From assembly GCF_020382885.2 (NCBI RefSeq), contig NC_058513.1:19812213-19876212 (forward strand): 64,000 nucleotides of DNA. Reading direction: 5' to 3'. The position numbers and the translations under genes are program-made. The notes under the pieces were generated by a model, which saw only the letters and a program-made list of their open reading frames with translations, was not told where the DNA came from and searched no databases. Origin of the DNA: Scatophagus argus. Taxonomy: Eukaryota; Chordata; Actinopteri; Scatophagidae. Of this stretch, positions 1 through 11,519 are shown one piece after another (position 1 is the first letter of the stretch; each line of letters starts with the position of its first letter).

Positions 1-179
1 GTGCGGAGTATAAAAATAGGATAAACAAATAAAGATAGGATAAACAAAAACTAAAATCTCAGAGTACAGGTATTTACAGTGTATTCAAGTCTTTTAAGAA
101 AATTTAAAATGCAGGTATGTACATGTCTAAAAAAACCAATATATACATTGTATATATAAGTGAGTGAGTGTGTCGGTCA

Positions 180-707
180 CAGTGCTGAGTTTAACAGTTT
201 GATGGCGACAGGCAGGAATGATTTCCTGTGTCGCTCTGTGGTGCATCATGGGAGTCAGAGTCTGTGACTGAACGAGCTCCTGTAGCCCATCAGCACATTG
301 TGGAGAGGGTGAGAGGGAAAGTCCAGTATAGTTCTTATTTTGGACAACATCCTCCTCTCAGACACCACTGTCAGAGAGTCCAGTTCCTCTCCCACAACAT
401 GGCTGGCCTTCTTAATGATTCTGTTGAGTCTGTTAGTGTCCCTCACCCTCAGGCAGCTGCCCCAGCAGACAGCAGCATATGTGATGGCACTGGACACCAC
501 CGACTCATAGAACATCCTCAGCATCGTCCTGCAGATGTTGAAGGACCTCAGCCGCCTCAGAAAGTAGAGGCGGCTCTGGCCCTTTCTGTAGACCATGTCC
601 ACGTTCTTGCACCAGTCCAGTTTGTGGTCTAAGCACACCCCCAGGTATGTGTACTCCAAAGGTCCAGAGAGAACAACATGGAAACAACAACAACAACAGA
701 CGGACAC
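180..707 (-). mobile_element. LINE remnant (L2/Rex-like non-LTR), C-terminal reverse transcriptase part
   Basis: On the minus strand a 150-codon frame reads like the end of a fish non-LTR reverse transcriptase: YLGV..LD.KLDW, then GQSRLYFLRRLRSF, RTMLRMFYESVV, AVCWGS and SHPLH. This string is the usual C-terminal thumb region of L2/CR1-clade elements in fish. The stretch below 255 looks like the last codons in another frame followed by 3' sequence. The front of the element is missing, as expected for a 5'-truncated insertion. The exact family (L2, Maui, Rex1/Babar) cannot be decided by eye. Confidence 0.75.
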
Positions 708-833
708 AGAGAGGCTGAACTGAGTGCGGATCTGAGACCAGCACTCAGTTCAGCACACACACGACATCGAACTGACTGAGTCACTTCAGTCAGGCCTAAT
801 TAACTTTAACACACTCATATATGCACACACTCA

Positions 834-1009
834 TGTGCGCACACACACACACACTCACTCACACACACACTCACGCACACACACACACACACACTCACAC
901 ACACACACACTCACTCACTCACACACACACTCACGCACACACACACACACACACACTCACACACACACACACACACACACACTGACACACACACACATAC
1001 ACTCACTCA

Positions 1010-1049
<40 letters not shown>

Positions 1050-1064
1050 GGTTCAGTCCTTCCA
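834..1064. repeat. (CA)n microsatellite with CT interruptions
   Basis: About 230 bases of (CA)n broken by regular CACTCA units. Long open frames of alternating T-H codons here are an artefact of the repeat. Confidence 0.95.
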
Positions 1065-1917
1065 TTAATTGTTTCCCTCAGCAACCACTCAGATGAAATA
1101 TTAACTTTTAAGACGTTAACACGTTTATTGATCTGTGAGACTGACAGCTGACAGTTACTGTGTGTGTGTGTGCATATTTTGTGTCACTTTGATTGACAGC
1201 TCTGACAGCTGTATGATTGATTACCCTCCAACCAACCACAGCCTGATGTGTAGACCCACCACAGTGTGTGTGTGTGTGTGTGTGTGTGTCAGCAGACGCT
1301 CTGAGCTGTGAAGCCTCTATTACAGTGTGAGGTCATCAGCTGGGGGCGGGGTCAGAGGTCAGACGGCCCTCCCACACAGAGCTGCACAAGCAACTTCAGT
1401 GACTGCAGTGCAGCATGAAGTACTGCAGTGTGAGTACTCACAGTACACTGTAATAATACTCTGTTAAAGTCATGCAGTGAAAATGTGACTTCAGTAAAAG
1501 TACAATCAGTGAAGTTTCAATCCTGTCCTGTCTGACCTCAGATCAGATCACACACACACACACACACACACACTCATACACACACTCTCTCACACACACA
1601 CACACACACACACTAAAATCGATGACCAGTAACGAGTTCACCTCAAAGTCAAACAGAGAAAAAGAAGAAAATAAGAAGAACAAAGAGTGAAGTTGTTCCC
1701 TCGAGCACTGAACCAATCAGAGCCACAGACTGTGGTCGTCATGGTAACCACGTGATGCTTGTTAGGAGCAGCAGCTTCCTGTCTTTTAGTACCATGTCGA
1801 TCATCAGAGAGGAGGTGGAGGAGGACGAGAGATGAAGGTTTTCATTGATTTTCTGTCAGTTTTCACCAGAGAGAATAAAGAAATTCTGTTTGGCCAAAAT
1901 GTTCATAAAGTCTCAGG

Positions 1918-1977
<60 letters not shown>

Positions 1978-1982
1978 TGTGT

Positions 1983-2033
<51 letters not shown>

Positions 2034-3285
2034 TGTGTGCAAGTGTGTGTGAGTGTGTGTGTGTGTGTGTGTGTGAGTGTGTGTGAGTGTGTGTGTGAGT
2101 GTGTGTGTGAGTGTGTGTGTGACTAAACAAGTTAAACTTACAGTAATAGTAGTTATAATTGTTGTACTTGTTGTACTCATTCATTTAGTTTGCAGGTTGA
2201 AGCTGCAGCTTTGTTTTCTGTCAGGATCGTGAGCTCTCCATCACTCTTCACTGAAGGAGGTGAACGGAGGGGTGACGGAGGTGTGGAGGAGGGGTGACGG
2301 AGGTGTGGAGTCTGCAGAATAAACAGTATTTTTCACTCTGACCTTCACTCTGTCGTTTGTTTGCTTCTTTCTTTCTTGTTCTCTCGCTCCATTTGTTCAA
2401 ACAGCTTCCACTCGTTTGACAGACTCTCAGGAGAGATAAAGCATCAGTCCATCCTCTGTCTGTCTGTCTGTCTGTTTTTACCACACAAACAGCCTCTATG
2501 TTGATCTGTGTACTTTATATATATGTGTGTGTGTGTGTGTGTGCGTGTGTGTGTGTGTGTATGTAGAGAAAGAGAGAGAGATTAGATATTAATGGTATAA
2601 TTTTCATCATTTTTAGTTACTGGAGCCCCAAACGCACTTCCTGTAGTTTTTAGTTTTTCTTATGAAGAGGAAGAAATGGATTCGCTCTACTGTTTAAAAC
2701 GTTTAAATGTTTTCTTTCTTGTAGGAAGTGAAATATAGATAAAGTTTCTATTTTACATTTTATTGTGTTCATGTTGAATGTGTTGCATAAATAAAGCTGT
2801 CTGAAGACTTGAATCATTATCGTCAACAACAGCAACAATAATTTCAGTCGAACTTCAAATCTCGTGAGAGTTTGTGCTCGCTCCCACTGACTTGCTCCGC
2901 TCTGATGTCAAACAATTTGAAATGGAAACGTGATAAGAGCGTCTGGCTTGAGAAGTCAAATTATCATCAAGACTTCCGCTTCAGTGAGCGGTACTTCAAA
3001 ATAATATCACAAAAGTTGTTTTTTTTAAATTATTCTTTCAGTTTTGCATCGCTAAACAATTTAAAAGGCAGTTTTATTATAAAATCTTATGATTTTACAC
3101 ACTGTAAATTTACTGTACTTTTATCTGCGTCTCTGTTTGACTTGGAATTTTTATGTGCTTGAAATGTCTTTCTCTCTCTGTCCATAGGGTAATATACTGT
3201 ATGGATCTATAATTAATATATTATCCAATAGAAAATAATAATGACAATCGTGATAATAACAACTATAATTGAACAAATAAATACG
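1065..3285. other. gene-free stretch with microsatellites
   Basis: No frame looks like a protein and no splice-bounded exon was recognised. It holds (GT)n tracts at about 1264-1290 and 1921-2122, a (CA)n tract at 1550-1613, a (GT)n tract at 2524-2560 and AT-rich sequence from 2580 to 3285. The last few hundred bases may be promoter sequence for the small gene that starts at 3632. Confidence 0.6.
1921..2122. repeat. (GT)n microsatellite
   Basis: About 200 bases of nearly uninterrupted (GT)n with scattered GA units. Confidence 0.95.
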
Positions 3286-3289
3286 ATGT

Positions 3290-3465
3290 AAACATGGCGT
3301 CGATCAAAACAAACGCGACTCTGCTTTTAATCTGAAGAGCCCGGCTCGTCCGGCACCGGAAATTGTACTGTAGTTGATGCACATTAAACATGAAATTGCC
3401 GGTCAGCAGAAGGTCGGTCGACAACAGTAGCAGTTAGCCGTTAACGAAAGTCTTCACTTCATAGT
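3290..3465 (+). repeat. diverged direct repeat, upstream copy
   Basis: This stretch lies just 5' of the small gene's first coding exon and aligns with about 6550-6725, past that gene's stop codon. Shared landmarks in the same order are GCGA, TCTGAAG, CTCGTC, GTCAGCAGAAG, ACAACA, GTTAG and GAAAGTCTT. By eye roughly two thirds of the bases match. It could be a duplicated promoter/5' leader or two copies of an unnamed dispersed repeat. Confidence 0.6.
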
Positions 3466-3631
3466 TAGCGGGAATCTGACAACTTCCGGTCGCAGTTTGA
3501 ACAAATTGAGTCGTTTCTGGATTATCCGCTAATGCTAACTGGCTAAAAGACTGCCGGCGGTTAGCTTTCAGGCTAACTGAACTGAAGTGTTCGGTGCGTC
3601 GGAAGAGACGGGGGCTGCTTTAGCTATTAGC

Positions 3632-3708
3632 ATGCAGTGTGCTAACGTTCTGAAGAAGAGAAGTTTGGAAACGGAACTGGATCCGTGGAGCTGCAGACCG
3701 GTGAGAGA

Positions 3709-3739
<31 letters not shown>

Positions 3740-6210
3740 CAGATCATCAATCAATCTCTTCAGTCACTTTGTAAATTGCAAAACAGCTGTTGACTTTTTT
3801 TTCGTTGACATTTCTAAGCAATTAACTGATTATTAGCGATTGATTGTTAAGGTTAGTATAAGTCTGTGTAATGTCCCCACAAGTTACCGAAGTCAGCGCG
3901 CGCGCGCGCGTGTGTGTGTGTCATGGACATGATGAAGATGAAGACTCTGGTTGCCAGGTGTCTCGTGGTCCACCTGCAGGTTGTTTTCCACTGATAATCA
4001 CCGGAGCTTTTGCAAGCTACTTTCACCAGCTGTTGCTAATCTATATTCTGTCGACTGACTTAATAATTAATCGACTTACTGGTTCTCTTTTGATTTGCGT
4101 AGCAGAAGTTTGTTTGTCTTTGAATCAGATTCATATGTGTAATACGCAGAATGATAGTTTGAAGTTGTGTTTAGCGTTGAGTGCAGCAGGATTCACTCTG
4201 TGATGACAGTAAAGAATCAAACTGATTCACTGACACAAGGAGGTCAACAACTAAAATCACAATGTTTCACACAACATCCACACACCACAAGACGACTCGT
4301 AATAACGAGTAGGAATGAAGTCCCACAGCATCTGCAGCTAATTTATTCTTTATGAACACTTAATAAATACCTGACAGCAGAATAAGCAGCAGTGACAGGA
4401 TTTAAGATTAAGATTAAGATTAAAGTGACATATTTTGTCATTGGAGGGAACTCACTCCAACGAAATTTGTTCTCTGCATTTAACCCACCCAAGTGACGTG
4501 CACACACACACAGCAAACCCGGGGCAGTGGGCGACCGCGTGCAGCACCCGGGGAGCAGTGGGGGTTAGGTACCTTGCTCAAGGGTACCTCAGCCATGGAC
4601 ACCAGTACGGGGAATCGAACCAGCGATCCACCGGTTACGGGTCCGACACCCTAACCGCTGATCCACGACTGCCACCGTGATTTAAAATACAGAAGCGTAT
4701 GTGTGTGTCTCTCAAGGATTCAAGGAGCTTTATTGTCATTTCACATGTAGAAACATGAGGTGGAACGAAATTTGTTTCCCCGGTCCCGGTGTAAGCCCAA
4801 TTACCTAACAAAATACCTTATGCAAATAACTTGTTGCTTGACTGCAGGTGTCTTTCTCAGATAGAAAAAACATAAATGTTTAAAATGTGGGAAACTCTGG
4901 GAGGTGATGATGATGATGATGAAGGTGCTTGTTTTCAGAAGCGAATGTGTTTGGAGGCGGAGCTCCAGTCAGTGGAGTGTCCAATGGAAACGTCCCACAC
5001 TTTTACTGTGTCCAATCAGCACCAAGAACAACAGGTGAGTGCAGGTTGCCGTGGCAACATGCCTTAAAGGTCAGTGAGACTCCTGTCACCTGCTCAGATC
5101 AATAATCACTCAATCAATCGCAACAAATCATCTCTTATCACCGGCTTATTACCTCTTTTTGAACTGATAGATGGGAGGCGGAGGGTTAATGTAACTTGTT
5201 GTGATGTTTGGGAGCTGTCACTATGGTAACATTTTGATGTGTGTGCGCATGTTGATGCAGGTTGGTGTGGTCCAGTCCAGACCTCCTCTGCTCTCCTGTT
5301 CCAGATGTCTTGGAGGAGAACCAGTAAGTGTGTGTCTGATAACCACACGTGTGATCGTCAGTGTGGTTGTGTGAACCTCCGCACAGCTCTGCTGATAAAA
5401 CTTTGATAAGTCACTGAAGGATTTTTCAGGAAGTCTGCGGCAGTTCGAGGTGATGATGATGATGATGAAGCAGACATGTGATCAGTTTATTGCCATGTCT
5501 GAGGCCGTAAACAGCTCATAAAGTCATTGGAGACTCACCTTTGGATGAAGGAGAGGCTGCAGGTCACACAAACAAACAGGCTGAAACTGGTTTACAGACT
5601 GAACTTTGGTGTGGACGCCTGGGGACACCTGGTGTAATAACACTCTGTGTGTCGGTCTGAAGGGGGACGTCCTGTCTGCTCTGCAGTGTCTCCAGAGGAC
5701 CTGCCTTTTAACTCAGAACATACAGGATTTTTTAAATGTGTCTGCCTCCACACGCATGTCTGTTTATGGACATTAGCTGGTGACACACTCTCACACACAC
5801 ACAGTTGTGTTTCCATTGACTCCTGGAGGCTTAACCACCACCTGACCATAACAATAAACATTACTTGCCTAATCCTAACCGCAGCCTAACCTTAAAGCAA
5901 CCCTAATATGTTGTGATTTACGTCGTGAGGACGTTTTGTCCCCTTAAATAAGACGGGTCCTCACAGTGGGACTGCGAAAACAGATTTTACAGGCAGAGAG
6001 GAGAAGAAACCGCAGTGGGCTGACTCTGGGCCGAGCACGCTCCTCCTCATGTTTCCTGTTTCAAACTGGATGTTGAGCTCATCCACAAAGTCTGAAGAGA
6101 TGACAGCAGCTCTGATCGTCGTTTCATCGTCAGCCTGTTGTATGTGATCTTCATCGTGGGATGTTTTCATGTGATTTCAGGGTCACATCAACCACATCAT
6201 GGGCCTCTGA
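3632..6210 (+). CDS. small cysteine-containing protein of unknown function (85 aa, 4 exons)
   Basis: Exons 3632-3700, 4939-5034, 5261-5323 and 6181-6210 are each a multiple of three and all joints are phase 0 with good GT/AG sites (GTGAGA, GTGAGT, GTAAGT donors). Joined they give 85 residues: an N-terminal ELDPWSCRP segment, a basic KRMCLEAELQ segment, a polar Q/E-rich middle, then VVQSRPPLLSCSRC with a CxxC pair and a GHINHIMGL end. The exon joints give a continuous frame ending in a natural stop, which argues for a real gene. A longer frame from 3587 starts with GTG, so the ATG at 3632 is preferred. I do not recognise the family. The short length, CxxC pair and basic patch would suit a small nuclear adaptor, but that is a guess. 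A possible poly(A) signal is at 6539. Intron 1 carries a SINE and a LINE tail. Confidence 0.65.
4403..4673 (-). mobile_element. tRNA-headed SINE, copy A
   Basis: Read on the minus strand it begins GGCAGTCGTGGATCAGCGG, has an RNA polymerase III B-box-like GGTTCGATTCC, the conserved fish SINE core CCTTGAGCAAGGTACC, a second core with CGGGCGCTGC-like sequence, and ends in a (CTTAAT)n tail. GATTTAA occurs at both ends (4399-4405 and 4679-4685), a possible target-site duplication. Two further close copies lie at 12727-12983 and 13860-14133. It sits in intron 1 of the small gene. Confidence 0.85.
4715..4800 (+). mobile_element. LINE 3' tail fragment
   Basis: The phrase CAAGGAGCTTTATTGTCATTT followed by a GAACGAAATTTGTTTCC-type end is the common 3' end of L2-type LINEs in fish. 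Similar tails are seen near 39635-39720 and 42710-42755. Confidence 0.5.
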
Positions 6211-7732
6211 GGAGCTGAACAGCACCACTGACGCAGGAGGTGGAAGACAAAGAAAAGGAGGACATGTCCCCATCTCCTGACCCCTCTGTGTCATCCTGAA
6301 AAATGTTTGAAACACCAGAAATCATCCAGAGTGGCAGCTTTACAGCCATCCAGTGAGATTTCTGCTTCACTTCACTGCAGCTTGATGATGTCATCATGAC
6401 CTCACAAACTCAAACAACCAGTCAGGTGCTTTTTTTTTTTCCTCAGATTTTTGTTCCTTTGACTACAGTTATTTTAGTGTTTGTGGCCCATACTGTTGCC
6501 ACAGTAACAGACATCTGATCCAACAATTAAACAGATAAAATAAATATGCTGTACAGATCACGTGAGTCAAATCAGAAGCGATGGTGCTGTTCATCTGAAG
6601 GACCTGACTCGTCTGCTACCTGAACTTGTAATGAAGTGGCTGTAAATTAAAGTTGTCTGTCAGCAGAAGATTGGCCAACAACAACCACAGTAGTTAGTAG
6701 TCAAGAGAAAGTCTTTCATTTTTAGCAAATCAGTAAGATCTCACATGTCCTCTTGTCTTTGAACACACCATCACATGGAGTCTGAATGTGTTACAAACTC
6801 CTGGAACAGTGACACATGCAATCAGTAAAGCACATCACTATGAGACCTGCCCTCCTCCTCCCTGACGGCTGATTGGTTCACATGTCCTGTGACAGGTGAG
6901 GACCCTTTGAACGCAGAAGTTAAGACTCGTCCAACGTTCAGTGAATGCATCACTTGAATAGCAGAATGTAGTTTAAGATGATTAATGGATCATCAGTGAT
7001 CAGTGACTCAGCTGTGATTGGTCTCCCTGCTCTTTGATTTTCAGGGCAGTGATTTAACCTTTGATCTCCTTGTGAGACTTAAACTGTCTTTAACAGCAGA
7101 CAGTAAAGGGCTATGACTCTTTGAACATCAGTTTTCACACTCAGGTAGCATGTTAGCTTAGCCTGGCTAACCGCCTCCTCTGAGCATGTGCAGACTGTCT
7201 GAGACCACACGAGGTCCTTCAGGTGGTCTAAGGTGTTGGACAGACAAAAATCAGTGAACAAATCCATCTGGGTCAACATCCAGAAGGAAGTGGACACATG
7301 ACCGTCTTTCATTGTCTTTTATTCCTCACACCATAAAGAAAGTAACGTAACAAGATTGGTTTTCATTTACCATCAGCTAATTACTGATTTTTTTAAATAC
7401 TGACCAGACCTCAAAAGGGACTGAAATCTTTTGTCTTTGTCTCTGTGTCGTGTGAAATCATGAGGATGATGAGTGTTTTAATTGAACGGGAAAATAAATG
7501 AAGTGAAAGGTTCTTAAAGTTTGCAGATTTATATTTTTATATTTAAATTCTGACTGAATGTAAAGCAGTTTCCTGCTCAACTCTATTTTTGATGATGTCA
7601 TTTCCTGCCTTGGGGCAGACCGATCAGAGCTCAGCATTTCTGCTGATTTCAAAATAAATTCTTTGACTGAAAAATGGTCCCAGATCTGTTTTCTTCTGAC
7701 TGATAAACTCAAAGCTTTGATTTTTCAAAAAC
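6211..7732. other. 3' flank of the small gene and intergenic spacer
   Basis: The first 330 bases are probably 3' untranslated sequence of the small gene (AATAAA at 6539-6544). From about 6550 to 6725 lies the downstream copy of the direct repeat described at 3290. A fragment near 7145-7170 resembles a short dispersed TTAGCTTAGCCTGGCTAA repeat. Nothing else was recognised. Confidence 0.55.
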
Positions 7733-7738
7733 TTTATT
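7733..7738 (-). terminator. poly(A) signal of rpp30
   Basis: AATAAA on the minus strand, about 130 bases beyond the rpp30 stop codon. Confidence 0.6.
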
Positions 7739-7870
7739 CAGCCTCAACAACAAAAACACTGAAATCAAACAAATCACATCCTGCTGATGGAGTTTAACAA
7801 GGAAATAAAAAGTTAATTATTAACAGAAATCAGTGTGTCCAGAAGCCCCCCCCGGCTGTCAGTCAGTCAG

Positions 7871-8567
7871 TCAGTCAGTCAGGTGAGCTTTGGCTTTCTT
7901 GGCAGCAGGAGCTTCACCTGTGCAGGTAAAACCACATCAGTGAGCATCATCACAGCTGATCAGCAGGTCCACAGCAGAGACGTCTTCTGTGGACCTGCTG
8001 ATCAGTCGACTCATCTGAACATAAAGACTGATCTGTACATGTCTTGTGATGGACAATCAACCTACACTCTGCAGCAGCAGGTGGAGCCTCCTGTTGGAGG
8101 GACGAGTCACTGCAGCTCTGCACTGTGTGGATGATCCCAGAGGCCGTCTTCCTGGTTTCTGTCAACACACACACACACTGAGGGGACACGTCTGTCTCCA
8201 GAGTCAGCACACCAAGGGGACACGTCTGGAGTAGTGCTTACCTGCGTGAAGAACAGCTGATCGACAGGTGGAGGAAACGGCTTCTTTTGCATCTCCGTCT
8301 GACAAACCAAACAACAAACCTCTGAGGAACCACATCAGGAGAACAACGTGACACATTCACACAAACACCGAGTACCGTAGATCCACAAACTCGACGCTCA
8401 TCACCAGAACTAAACAGCTTCAGTAAGATCAGAATAGCGTGAAGGGGCCCGAGGGGTCAGGGGGCCCCTAAGCCCTTCTTTAATGCAGTGAAATGTTCCA
8501 CATACAGCAGCAGAAGGATACAGGTTGGTGATGTCATAGGGACCTCTGAGCTCCAGAGGCTGAGGAC

Positions 8568-8598
<31 letters not shown>

Positions 8599-8991
8599 TT
8601 ACAGATTATTAAAGACTGATAAGTGCGCTGCATTACTGCTGATAACAGATCGATAAACTGATCACTGACCCTCTGGGCTGCACTGGACAGGATCACGTTC
8701 TGAAAGATAAAAACAGGTGAGTCAGTGGGTCACGGTGCAGGTGTTGCAGGCTCCGCCTTCTGACATCACAGTGTCATCACTGAATATGTCAGCTGAGTCA
8801 TTCCCGACATGCAGATTAATGACATTATATGCTGTCCCAGCTACAGGAAGTCTGTTGGGACAAAAAGAACATACCTTCCCTTTACAAGTGTCCATCAAAG
8901 TGTTAGCATTAGCGATGGTGTAGCGCCTCATGGTGGAGTCTCTGATGGCTGCTGAGTAGGAAATCTCAAATACCAGACCTCTGTCTACAGC

Positions 8992-9022
<31 letters not shown>

Positions 9023-11038
9023 ACCAATATTTGTAAATCAAACAGAACGACCAGCAGGTTTACTTTCAGCTGTTTTAAGCAGCCACAGTGCCCCCTGTGG
9101 TCATAAAATGTAACACCAGCTTTAAAATGCTGAGCTGCCACCTCAGCCTACAACAACAACAAAACTCACTCCATTGACTGGTGCTCTCTTGAAGAAGAAG
9201 GGAAGCTTTTCTGTCACCGGGATACAGATGATGTCAACATCATAGGTCATACAGGCTGCCTGAACACACACACACACACACACACACAGTGTTCAGAGCT
9301 GTCCTTCAGTACACAGTATATTTTTTAAATTTGTGTTCTGTCAGGTGGTTTCATGTAAACTCACTTTTGTATTTACTGTAAAGTACAGCCATCAAATACA
9401 TCTAATTAAGTACACAGTAGAAAAATAACTCAGACTTGAGTACATGTACTTTGTTGCTTTGGTGTGAACATTAAGTCAGTGAATCTCACGTGAAAGAGTT
9501 TCTCTGTGGTCGGCTGGACGGCCAGCAGGTCGAAACGGCGATACTCTGCAGCGCTGGACCTCTGAACACACACACACACACACACACATCATGTAAAGCT
9601 GTAGACAGTTCAGCTGTACCTAATGAAACGGCTACTTGGTGTAGCATATCTGATGACATTTAACTCCTCTGGGATCAGTGCATGTTGTGACCATGAGGGG
9701 GCGCTGAGTCACTGAGAGCAGCTGAAGTGACGAAAGAAAGTCAACACTCACAAAGTGACTGGAGTCTGACATCACGATAGTCAGTCTGTTCAGCACTCTG
9801 ATTGGACGGGACCGACCCTGACGGAGACAGAGAGAGATAGACAAATGTTAACACAACAAAACAAATGTCATCATCTCCATCGGCTTGGACTTCATCATAC
9901 CTGTACGACTGGCAGTTGATCGATCAGATCATTGATGGGTGTTGGGGAGGGGATGTCCTGCAAACAGGAAACAAACACCGTGTTACAAAGCAACGCTGAC
10001 CTCTCAACACTCCATCAATTATTTACTTGGTTAATAAAATATGAGAAAAGTCAAACATCTCATGCTGTCTAAAGTCCAAAGGAGGTTTCATCTGCATTTA
10101 TGTATTTTTGATCAATAAGATGACGATGGATTAACCAAACTTCTGCAGGTAATTTATCTGCCGACCAAATACTCAGCTAAAATTCTTCGGATGTGTTTGT
10201 CTGCTGGATGATGATTCTTTGAATAAAATCAAGCACTGATTGACTTTGTTAAGTTTTCGTTTCAACAGAGCCATGCAGTTTGAGTTTTCCTGCGTGTGAC
10301 TGTGTTCCTGAACACAGTCACACGCAGGTGAAGACACTCACCTGTTTCTTTTTAGCCGTTGGTTCAAACATGTAGTTTATGGCGACTGTAGAGAAACCAA
10401 CTGCAGGAAAGAGATCATCATCATCAATCATCATCATCAACTTCCTGATCATCTTTCAGAGTAATCATTGATCACAGATCAAAGCCTGTTTTTGCTCTGG
10501 TAGTTCATTGTGTTTGCCGACAAGCAGCGGGACCGTGAATGAACCATGACAAATAAGCTTTCTGAACCGGTATGATAATTTCCTTTCTTGCAGTCGTGTC
10601 TTACGAGAAACATGAGGACAGAACATGTCTTAACATGAATATATGAGCTGTGCGTTAAGGTTTTCACAGATTCTTTCACATTTTCTTTCAAAGTTTAAAA
10701 TAACAACTTTCTGGCGGAGTCTGGTATGATATTTCAGCAGGATTTCTGGGCTTGTTAACGACATTCACTGATGGAGTAAGTACATCTCTGATGTCCAGTC
10801 AGCTGGTGAGAGAATTTACTGAATACAAACTGAGCGCCACATCTGAAATCCCCGAGTTCAGCTCCGATGCTAGCTGAGTTAGCATCCCGTTCAGCAGGAG
10901 CCGAAGTCCCGCAGTGAAACTGACGATTTAGTAGCAGCTGAGCTGAGGAGACTCACGGTGAGCTGCGGTCTCTATCAGACTCTGTAGTCGGCTCTTATCT
11001 GTCGTGAAGCCCAGGTTTAAGTCCATAAACACAGCCAT
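7871..11038 (-). CDS. rpp30: ribonuclease P/MRP protein subunit p30
   Basis: RPP30 is a TIM-barrel protein subunit of nuclear RNase P and RNase MRP, which cut tRNA 5' leaders and process pre-rRNA. Twelve exons were placed: 11038-10957, 10400-10342, 9957-9901, 9817-9752, 9561-9490, 9259-9170, 8991-8875, 8699-8670, 8559-8522, 8321-8242, 8158-8066 and 7917-7871. They total 831 bases and 276 residues (human 268). Landmarks are MAVFMDLNL at the start, GRSRPIRVLNRLTIVMSD, VTEKLPFFFKR, AVDRGLVFEI, STMRRYTIA, ELRGPYDITNL, GLLFGLSD and ETRKTASGII, then a short variable tail rich in Ala and Lys (AAKKAK). All phases agree and all introns are GT-AG. The tail overlaps a run of GTCA repeats. The promoter lies around 11040-11110. 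Introns 2 and 11 each hold a long perfect hairpin. Confidence 0.95.
7957..8004. repeat. perfect inverted repeat (18-bp arms) in rpp30 last intron
   Basis: Arms 7957-7974 and 7987-8004 are exact reverse complements around a 12-base spacer that itself contains GACGTC. Confidence 0.9.
10289..10328. repeat. perfect inverted repeat (19-bp arms) beside an rpp30 5' splice site
   Basis: Arms 10289-10307 and 10310-10328 are exact reverse complements separated by two bases. The hairpin lies 7 bases past the intron-2 donor (GTGAGT, 10341-10336 on the minus strand). Confidence 0.95.
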
Positions 11039-11237
11039 GGTGCTGCTGCCTGCAGCTCTCCGCCACATGTGAGGAGCCGCACGGCGTGCTGGGAACTGTA
11101 GTCCAACTGAAACAACTGTAATCTCTTCAGTGTGAAGTAGCAGTGAATCCCCGTCGTTTAAACACAGTAACTGCAACTGCCAAACGACAGTCGTTGAGAG
11201 ACAGTCGTTGGGGATGGTGAAGTTGGTTTCGACTTCA

Positions 11238-11519
11238 TTAATGCTCTATTGTGCTATAACGACAGTCGTTAGAGTCACATGGGGTCCTTTGTGAATGGCA
11301 GTTGTTCTTAGAAGCTAAGTTGTTGAATCTCCTGGGAAGGGATGAAAGGGCAGCATTGTAAATTGGAGATAGGTGGTGTCGCAGACCTCCTCCTCTGTTG
11401 AGAGATGGTTTTTCTAATTTCACATAGATGGCTTCTTTTACTCCACTTTCAAACCATCTATCCTCTCTGTCCAAGATGTGGACATTGTTGTCCTCTTGTC
11501 GTTTGTCACAATGGGACAC
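11238..11519 (-). mobile_element. Penelope-like element fossil, C-terminal coding piece
   Basis: The minus-strand frame contains VHILDREDRWFESGVKEAIY followed by KPSLNRGGGLRHHLSP and a YNAAL stretch. This is the recurrent end of fish Penelope-like elements, in the GIY-YIG endonuclease portion. Only the terminal part is present; the element is a truncated relic. It abuts, in opposite orientation, the terminal-repeat-like piece at 11520-11760. Confidence 0.7.

Noticed and set aside
835-1068. Open frames of T-H or C-V repeats in CA/GT tracts (also 1832-2184, 8410-8595, 32704-33073 and others)
   Set aside because: They are microsatellite translations with no homology or exon context.
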